9,902 nt of DNA from an uncultured Cocleimonas sp. (lineage in GTDB: Bacteria > Pseudomonadota > Gammaproteobacteria > Thiotrichales > Thiotrichaceae): NCBI GenBank assembly GCA_937974135.1, contig CALJIH010000280.1, positions 1-9,902 on the forward strand, in the 5' to 3' direction. Every line of letters begins with the position of its first letter. Position 1 is the first letter of the stretch. Below are positions 5,962-9,902 of the stretch, piece by piece. The notes under the pieces were generated by a model that was given only the letters and a program-made list of their open reading frames with translations, had not been told where the DNA came from and searched no databases. The position numbers and the translations under genes are program-made.

Positions 5962-7869
5962 CTAACCACGACTAGCGTTTTCCTGTGAAATTTTTTCAAT
6001 TAATTCGTCGACTGTTATCGTTCCTAGGTCTTCACCAGAGCGAGTTCTAACAGCAACAGAATCATTTTCAATCTCACGATCACCCACCACTAATAAATAA
6101 GGTGTGCGTTGCAATGTATGCTCGCGAATTTTAAAGCCTATTTTTTCATTTCTCAAGTCCGTTGATACCCTAATACCGCTTTTTTTCAGTCTATTTTCTA
6201 CATTTCGGACAAAATCTGACTGTTTGTCTGTGATATTCATCACAACGGCTTGAATAGGCGATAACCACAGTGGGAATCTCCCTTCATGATGTTCAATCAA
6301 AATACCAATAAATCGTTCAAATGAACCCAATATTGCTCGATGCAACATCACCGGAGTTTTTCGTGACCCATCTTCTGCAACGTATTCTGCATCTAATCTA
6401 TCTGGCATTGAAAAATCTACTTGAATGGTACCTAATTGCCACACACGACCAATACTATCTTTCAAAGAAAATTCGATTTTTGGACCATAGAAAGCCCCTT
6501 CACCTGGAAGCTCTTCCCATTCTAAGTTTTGCGTATCAAGTGCATCACCTAATGCTTTTTCAGCTTTATCCCAATCTTCTTCGCTACCTACCCTGTTTTC
6601 TGGACGAGTAGATAAACGATAGATAACATCATCAAAACCAAAGTCTTTATACACTTCATGCAGGAAATCTATGAAATCAGCCACCTCTGGCTGAATTTGA
6701 TCTTCAGTGCAAAAAATATGACCATCATCTTGAACAAAACCACGAACTCGCATCAAACCATGCAAAGCACCTGACATTTCATTTCTGTGACAAGCACCAA
6801 ATTCTGCAATGCGTAATGGTAAGTCACGATAGCTTTTTAATCCTTGATTAAAAATTTGCACGTGACAAGGGCAATTCATTGGTTTTAGCGCAAATTGCTT
6901 TCCATCCGATTCAAGCGAAAACATATCTTCACTGTATTTAGCGGCATGTCCTGAACGTTCCCATAAGGAGAAGTCAACCAGTTCAGGTGTATTCACCTCT
7001 TTGTAATCACGAATTCGTTGTTGCTCACGAACGTAATTAGAGATGACTTGATAAATTGTCCAACCTTTATCGTGCCAAAAAATCTGACCCGGTGCTTCAT
7101 CTTGAATATGAAATAAATCTAGCTTACGTCCTATTTTTCTGTGATCGCGTTTTTCTGCTTCTTCGATTCTACGAATGTAAGCTTTAAGTGCTTTTTTGTT
7201 TTCCCATGCTGTACCATAAATACGTTGTAGCATTTCGTTATTTGAATCACCACGCCAGTAAGCACCTGCTAATTTAGTCAATTTAACCGCTGGTATTTTC
7301 CCTGTGCTAGGTACATGTGGGCCACGACATAAATCAATAAAATCACCTTGTTTATAGAGCGACAAATCTTCATCGCTTGGAATACTTTCGATAATCTCCG
7401 CTTTGTATTCCTCACCCATATCACGAAAGAAATTTACCGCATCATCACGAGACATTATGCTACGTTCTACTGGAATATCTTGTTTGATAATTTCCTGCAT
7501 ACGTTTTTCAATAGCTTCTACATCTTCAGGTGTAAACGCACGTTCGTAAGCAAAATCGTAGAAAAAACCATCTTCGATCACTGGACCAATAGTGACCTGA
7601 GCTTCAGGAAATAGTTGTTTAACCGCTTGTGCCATTAAGTGCGCAGACGAATGACGAATCACATCAACGCCCTCGTCACTATTAGTGGTTATAATACTTA
7701 ACTCAGCATCTTCTTCGATGACATGAGATGCATCATATTGTTTTCCATCAATACTTCCTGCGAGAGTTGCTTTCGCAAGACCCGGGCCAATGTCATTGGC
7801 AACATCTAGTATTGAAATGGAATTATCGAATGAGCGTTGACTGCCATCAGGCAAGGTAATTGTAGGCAT
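5962..7869 (-). CDS. thrS: Threonine--tRNA ligase
   Basis: Class II synthetase that charges tRNA-Thr with threonine; 635 residues against 642 in E. coli. Order of domains: TGS at about 1-62 (MPTITLPDGSQRSF); the editing domain at about 63-225, with H73 and H77 in HSSAH and C181 and H185 in CRGPH, which removes mischarged serine; the catalytic core at about 240-530; and the anticodon-binding domain at about 535-635. The zinc ligands that discriminate threonine appear as C333, H384 and H510. Motif 2 is ACHRNEMSG and motif 3 HRAILGSFERFIG. MNCPCH replaces the E. coli MNCPGH, a variant I recall from other bacteria. GGAG lies 5 bases before the ATG. A tRNA-Thr-like hairpin just upstream suggests autorepression. 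Confidence 0.98.
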   Translation of the reverse strand: MPTITLPDGSQRSFDNSISILDVANDIGPGLAKATLAGSIDGKQYDASHVIEEDAELSIITTNSDEGVDVIRHSSAHLMAQAVKQLFPEAQVTIGPVIEDGFFYDFAYERAFTPEDVEAIEKRMQEIIKQDIPVERSIMSRDDAVNFFRDMGEEYKAEIIESIPSDEDLSLYKQGDFIDLCRGPHVPSTGKIPAVKLTKLAGAYWRGDSNNEMLQRIYGTAWENKKALKAYIRRIEEAEKRDHRKIGRKLDLFHIQDEAPGQIFWHDKGWTIYQVISNYVREQQRIRDYKEVNTPELVDFSLWERSGHAAKYSEDMFSLESDGKQFALKPMNCPCHVQIFNQGLKSYRDLPLRIAEFGACHRNEMSGALHGLMRVRGFVQDDGHIFCTEDQIQPEVADFIDFLHEVYKDFGFDDVIYRLSTRPENRVGSEEDWDKAEKALGDALDTQNLEWEELPGEGAFYGPKIEFSLKDSIGRVWQLGTIQVDFSMPDRLDAEYVAEDGSRKTPVMLHRAILGSFERFIGILIEHHEGRFPLWLSPIQAVVMNITDKQSDFVRNVENRLKKSGIRVSTDLRNEKIGFKIREHTLQRTPYLLVVGDREIENDSVAVRTRSGEDLGTITVDELIEKISQENASRG

Positions 7870-7882
7870 ATATTCTCCAGTG

Positions 7883-7903
7883 GTGACCCATACGAGAGGT
7901 CAC
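7883..7903 (-). promoter_or_regulatory. Candidate thrS translational operator mimicking the tRNA-Thr anticodon arm
   Basis: On the minus strand GTGACCT pairs with GGGTCAC (six Watson-Crick pairs plus a closing U-G) around the 7-base loop CUCGUAU. Numbered like a tRNA loop this is C32, U33, C34-G35-U36, A37, U38, so the threonine anticodon CGU sits exactly in anticodon position. The stem ends 4 bases before the GGAG of thrS, and CGU is at -25 to -23 from the start. E. coli ThrRS represses its own mRNA by binding a similar CGU hairpin just upstream of the ribosome-binding site. Sequence, geometry and position all agree; binding itself is inferred. Confidence 0.7.
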
Positions 7904-7925
7904 ATGTTATTTGTAGTGATGTTAT

Positions 7926-7947
7926 TGTAAGTAATCCATTATTTACA
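7926..7947 (-). promoter_or_regulatory. Second thrS leader hairpin
   Basis: On the minus strand TGTAA and TTACA form a 5-bp stem, continued after an A-C mismatch by TAA/TTA around a TGGA loop. It lies 22 bases upstream of the anticodon-like hairpin. The E. coli thrS leader also has two stem-loops joined by a single-stranded segment, so this could be the second (domain 4-like) element. Being AT-rich it is much weaker evidence than the first hairpin. Confidence 0.35.
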
Positions 7948-7989
7948 CCAGATGAATGGTATAAAATAAATTTTACATTACCAGTAAAT

Positions 7990-8066
7990 TGGTAGGCACA
8001 CTCGGACTCGAACCGAGGACCCTCGCCATGTCATGACGATGCTCTAACCAACTGAGCTATGCGCCT
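7990..8066 (-). tRNA. tRNA-Val (anticodon GAC)
   Basis: A 77-base cloverleaf with encoded CCA. The acceptor stem is AGGCGCA with TGTGCCT (one G-U), discriminator A. The D-arm is GCTC-AGTTGGTTA-GAGC. The anticodon stem TCGTC/GGCGA (one T-G) holds the loop ATGACAT, giving anticodon GAC, which reads valine GUC and GUU codons. The variable loop is GGGTC and the T-arm CTCGG-TTCGAGT-CCGAG. It lies 120 bases upstream of thrS on the same strand, with no terminator and no convincing separate promoter between them, so it is probably cotranscribed and cut out of the thrS message. I recall a valine tRNA in this place in Pseudomonas too. Confidence 0.97.
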
Positions 8067-8075
8067 GCAGATTTG

Positions 8076-8122
8076 AATACAGAAAGCTGCATCAAAAAAC
8101 AGGCAGCAATTTTATCTGTATT
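8076..8122. repeat. Inverted repeat spanning the tRNA-Val promoter -10 and start region
   Basis: AATACAGA (8076-8083) is complementary to TCTGTATT (8115-8122), and inside them GCTGC (8086-8090) to GCAGC (8103-8107). The -10 box lies between the two right arms. The outer arms would not both be in the tRNA transcript, so it would act as DNA (an operator or cruciform) or in a plus-strand RNA. Confidence 0.5.
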
Positions 8123-8137
8123 GTTAGGTATTCACAA
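8109..8137 (-). promoter_or_regulatory. Sigma-70-type promoter for tRNA-Val and probably the thrS operon
   Basis: On the minus strand TTGTGA (8137-8132) and TAAAAT (8114-8109) are separated by 17 bases; matches to consensus are 4/6 and 5/6. The expected start is near 8102, about 36 bases before the tRNA. The bases after the -10 read TGCTGCC, a G+C-rich discriminator like those of stable-RNA promoters under growth-rate control. It is the best promoter-like sequence I see upstream of the operon. Confidence 0.6.
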
Positions 8138-8144
8138 GCTTTCA

Positions 8145-8247
8145 TAAATCATCTAAATACATGATTTAATTGCTATGGCTTAAAAATAGAAAATAGAATA
8201 CGCCTAGCTTTGCATAAATTCTATTTAACTTTTCATAAAACGAAAAG
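8145..8247. repeat. Chain of AT-rich inverted repeats upstream of the mscS-like gene
   Basis: Three perfect dyads follow one another: TAAATCAT/ATGATTTA (8145-8152 with 8161-8168), AAATAGAAT/ATTCTATTT (8191-8199 with 8218-8226) and CTTTT/AAAAG (8229-8233 with 8243-8247). They are part of the 392-base gap 8067-8458, which contains no supported reading frame. AT-rich DNA yields some dyads by chance, but the 9-bp and 8-bp perfect arms are notable. Confidence 0.5.
8170..8199 (+). promoter_or_regulatory. Possible plus-strand promoter
   Basis: TTGCTA (8170-8175) and TAGAAT (8194-8199) with an 18-base spacer match the sigma-70 consensus at 4/6 and 5/6. Transcription from about 8206 would run through the hairpin cluster to the T-run at 8344-8349, a product of about 140 bases, or read on into the mscS-like gene. 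AT-rich sequence often shows such matches by chance. Confidence 0.3.
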
Positions 8248-8265
8248 GTAATATCATTCAGCCGA

Positions 8266-8349
8266 GGCTTTAGCCGAGACAACAGCTTTAGCTGGCCCTT
8301 TAGGGTAAGGTTTGTTAAAACCGCATAAAAGGGGGGGGGTGTCTTTTTT
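8266..8349 (+). terminator. Multi-hairpin terminator-like element, copy B
   Basis: Four perfect small hairpins, each with a 4-base loop, are packed into 57 bases: GGC-TTTA-GCC (8266-8275), CAGC-TTTA-GCTG (8283-8294), GCCC-TTTA-GGGT with one G-T (8295-8306) and GGTTT-GTTA-AAACC (8309-8322). AGACA (8277-8281) pairs with TGTCT (8340-8344), closing a junction around the last three, and a T-run follows (8344-8349). Direction is set by the T-run. No plus-strand gene lies upstream within the gap, so it would end an unannotated small RNA or attenuate the mscS-like message. Confidence 0.4.
8317..8348 (+). repeat. 32-base dispersed repeat, copy B, with a G9 tract
   Basis: This is the second copy of the repeat at 341-372 (28/32 identical). 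Its centre is an uninterrupted run of nine G (8331-8339), the longest G-run in the window. Such tracts can slip in length during replication. It lies 120 bases upstream of the mscS-like start. Confidence 0.75.
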
Positions 8350-8351
8350 GA

Positions 8352-8382
8352 GTCTATTTAATGATTTATTTCATCATTAGAC
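8352..8382 (+). promoter_or_regulatory. Hairpin in the leader of the mscS-like gene
   Basis: GTCT (8352-8355) pairs with AGAC (8379-8382), and after a 4-base bulge AATGAT (8360-8365) pairs with ATCATT (8373-8378) around a 7-base loop. It follows the T-run of copy B directly. No T-run follows it, so it is not a terminator. A role is not evident. Confidence 0.35.
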
Positions 8383-8458
8383 AAACTTTAATGAAGATTG
8401 AATTTTTCTGATAAAGTTACGCGAATCTAGATTAAAGGATGAGAACAGCAAAGCCAAA

Positions 8459-9541
8459 ATGGATAATATCGAACAACACCTAGCCCCATTATTACAATTT
8501 TTTTCAGGTCAGCCTTGGTTACAAGGTGCCGCGATAATTATTGTAACTTTTCTATTTGCGTCACTCATATCTTGGTTGATATTCCGCATATTAAAATTCT
8601 TAACGAATAAAACTAAATCATTTGTAGATGATAGGCTTCTTGCAATTGCAAGACCTCCGATTTACTACTCCTTATTAATTACAGGCTTCTCAACAGGCAT
8701 CAATCGCATGCCCTTATCTGAGAAGCTAACTGACTATTTAATCTTTGGTTTTAAAACCTTAGGCGTGATCATTTGGATGATTGCTCTGATTCGTTTTTCT
8801 AAAATCGTTTTACAACAACTCGCTTGGGGCGCTAAAAATAAGAATATTCGCCTAGTTCAACCGCAAACTTTGCCGTTGTTTGATAACTTATCAAAACTCA
8901 TTATTGTAGCCGTCGCCGTTTATGTGATTTTCCAAATTTGGGGAATCGATATGACCGCTTGGCTTGCATCCGCAGGTATTGTCGGTATCGCGGTAGGTTT
9001 TGCAGCAAAAGACACATTAGCAAATTTGTTTTCGGGTGTTTTTATCTTGGCCGATACACCTTACAAGATAGGAGACTATGTCGTATTAGATGGTAACCAG
9101 CGTGGAAAAGTCACACATATTGGGCTTCGTAGCACACGTCTATTAACCAGAGACGATGTCGAGGTCACTGTACCCAATTCGATTATGGGAAATAGCAAAG
9201 TCACCAATCAAAGTGGTGGCCCACACCCTAAATTCCGTATACGAGTAAAAGTAGGTGTAGCTTATGGAACTGACATTGATGAGGTTGAAGCAATATTAAT
9301 GAAAATTGCTGATGAAGAACCTCTTATCGTGAAGTATCCAGAACCTAGAGTAAGATTCCGTCAGTTCGGTGCATCTAGCTTAGATTTTGAATTGCTCGGC
9401 TGGATTGAAAATCCAGAATTGAGAGGCCGAGCATTGCATAGTTTAAATAGTAAAGTTTATAAGCAATTTAACGACAAAGGAATTGAAATACCTTTTGCTA
9501 AGCAAGATCTGTATATTAAGGAGTTACCTAAAGTAAAATAG
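8459..9541 (+). CDS. MscS-family small-conductance mechanosensitive channel
   Basis: A 360-residue inner-membrane protein. Channels of this family open under membrane tension and release solutes after osmotic downshock. Hydrophobic segments lie at about 21-45, 66-84 (weaker), 92-114 and 144-163. The pore-lining helix at about 167-197 has the small-residue pattern ASAGIVGIAVGFAAKD followed by LANLFSGV. The cytoplasmic beta domain follows with YKIGDYVVLDGNQRGKV and the VPNSIMGNSKVTN motif. E. coli MscS has 286 residues and three membrane helices; the longer, about five-helix layout resembles YnaI-type members. The ATG at 8459 has only a weak, distant ribosome-binding site (AAAGGA at 8434-8439), so translation may be low. 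It stands apart from the operon, diverging from tRNA-Val. Confidence 0.92.
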   Translation: MDNIEQHLAPLLQFFSGQPWLQGAAIIIVTFLFASLISWLIFRILKFLTNKTKSFVDDRLLAIARPPIYYSLLITGFSTGINRMPLSEKLTDYLIFGFKTLGVIIWMIALIRFSKIVLQQLAWGAKNKNIRLVQPQTLPLFDNLSKLIIVAVAVYVIFQIWGIDMTAWLASAGIVGIAVGFAAKDTLANLFSGVFILADTPYKIGDYVVLDGNQRGKVTHIGLRSTRLLTRDDVEVTVPNSIMGNSKVTNQSGGPHPKFRIRVKVGVAYGTDIDEVEAILMKIADEEPLIVKYPEPRVRFRQFGASSLDFELLGWIENPELRGRALHSLNSKVYKQFNDKGIEIPFAKQDLYIKELPKVK

Positions 9542-9553
9542 GGTAATTCAATT

Positions 9554-9589
9554 GAAGTCGATCAAGACTTCTGTTTCATATACTTTTTT
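9554..9589 (+). terminator. Weak terminator after the mscS-like gene
   Basis: GAAGTC (9554-9559) and GACTTC (9566-9571) form a 6-bp stem with a 6-base loop, 13 bases after the stop codon. A T6 run (9584-9589) comes only 12 bases later, so this is weaker than a standard intrinsic terminator. It lies between two converging genes. Confidence 0.35.
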
Positions 9590-9902
9590 ATCCAGATGGC
9601 TCTAATATAGATATATTATTTAAAGACTTCTTATTTTTATTTAAACCTTTATTAGATGATTTTGACTGTGCATTTAATTTACTGTTGAAAGCTTTATCAC
9701 TTTCAGTACGTGCAGAAGCTATATCTTTTTCTGAACTCTTTGCTTGACCTCCGTCATCAGATATTTGTTCTCCAGATTGAGAACCGCTTTCTTCTCTGAT
9801 TGAGACTTTGTCATTTTCATCAGAATCATCTCTTGTATTATTTGCTACATCAGAACCCAAACCTATTACTGTTCCAGATTTTGAATCAATATTTTCCTCT
9901 GG
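9588..9902 (-). CDS. C-terminal end of an unrecognised, highly polar protein (partial)
   Basis: The minus-strand frame is open from the right edge to TAA at 9590-9588, 104 residues, beginning PEENIDSKSGTVIG. A TTG at 9860 lacks a ribosome-binding site, so the gene more likely continues beyond the window. The peptide is rich in Ser, Asp, Glu, Asn and Lys, nearly without aromatic residues, and ends LNNISILEPSG. It changes from acidic (DDSDENDK, EESGSQSGEQ) to basic (NKGLNKNKKSLNN). No domain or signal is visible; it looks like a disordered tail. It converges on the mscS-like gene with 46 bases between the stops. The function is unknown. Confidence 0.55.
   Translation of the reverse strand, partial: PEENIDSKSGTVIGLGSDVANNTRDDSDENDKVSIREESGSQSGEQISDDGGQAKSSEKDIASARTESDKAFNSKLNAQSKSSNKGLNKNKKSLNNISILEPSG

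Noticed and set aside
6840..6880. MNCPCH in ThrRS instead of MNCPGH as a damaged active site
   Set aside because: The zinc-binding Cys333 is intact. I recall the CPCH form from other bacterial ThrRS, and all other catalytic residues are present.
8266..8322. Hairpin cluster as an integron attC site or CRISPR array
   Set aside because: There are no attC core sites of the RYYYAAC and GTTRRRY type in the required layout, no integrase, and no repeated spacer-repeat unit.
341..8348. The two 32-base repeats as attachment sites of an integrated island, with tRNA-Val as target
   Set aside because: The segment between them is a conserved core operon with no integrase or mobile genes. The repeat does not overlap the tRNA 3' end.
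8439..8483. A 14-codon plus-strand frame (ATG AGA ACA...) overlapping the mscS-like start
   Set aside because: AAAGG lies directly against its ATG, leaving no spacing for ribosome binding, and the peptide has no recognisable feature.

Overview
The window is the classic gammaproteobacterial translation-factor operon, read on the minus strand, with short flanks. In transcription order it holds tRNA-Val(GAC), thrS, infC, rpmI, rplT, pheS, pheT, ihfA and a MerR-family regulator. Gene order, protein lengths and sequences (for example PheT at 795 residues and IhfA with Pro65) point to an AT-rich gammaproteobacterium. I cannot name the species.

Right to left: a partial, very hydrophilic minus-strand gene runs off the right edge (9588-9902). 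A plus-strand MscS-family channel gene (8459-9541) converges on it. The gap 8067-8458 has no gene but is unusually rich in perfect inverted repeats and ends in a terminator-like element. A tRNA-Val gene with a good promoter follows, then the operon down to the merR-like gene ending at 385. Left of that are 171 noncoding bases and the 3' end of an unknown plus-strand gene (1-213).

The operon products charge tRNAs (ThrRS, PheRS alpha and beta), start translation (IF3), build the 50S subunit (L35, L20) and bend DNA (IHF alpha). Several controls can be read from the sequence. Just before the thrS ribosome-binding site is a stem with a 7-base loop that imitates the tRNA-Thr(CGU) anticodon arm, a likely ThrRS autoregulatory operator. 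infC has no ATG at its N terminus and must start on ATC. A strong intrinsic terminator sits between rplT and pheS. pheS most likely starts at GTG 4524.

I see no new defence, mobile or metabolic system. The most open question is a 32-base repeat (28/32 identical) at 341-372 and 8317-8348. Each copy ends a hairpin-rich stretch closed by a GACA/TGTC helix and a T-run. It may be a terminator family or a small structured RNA.
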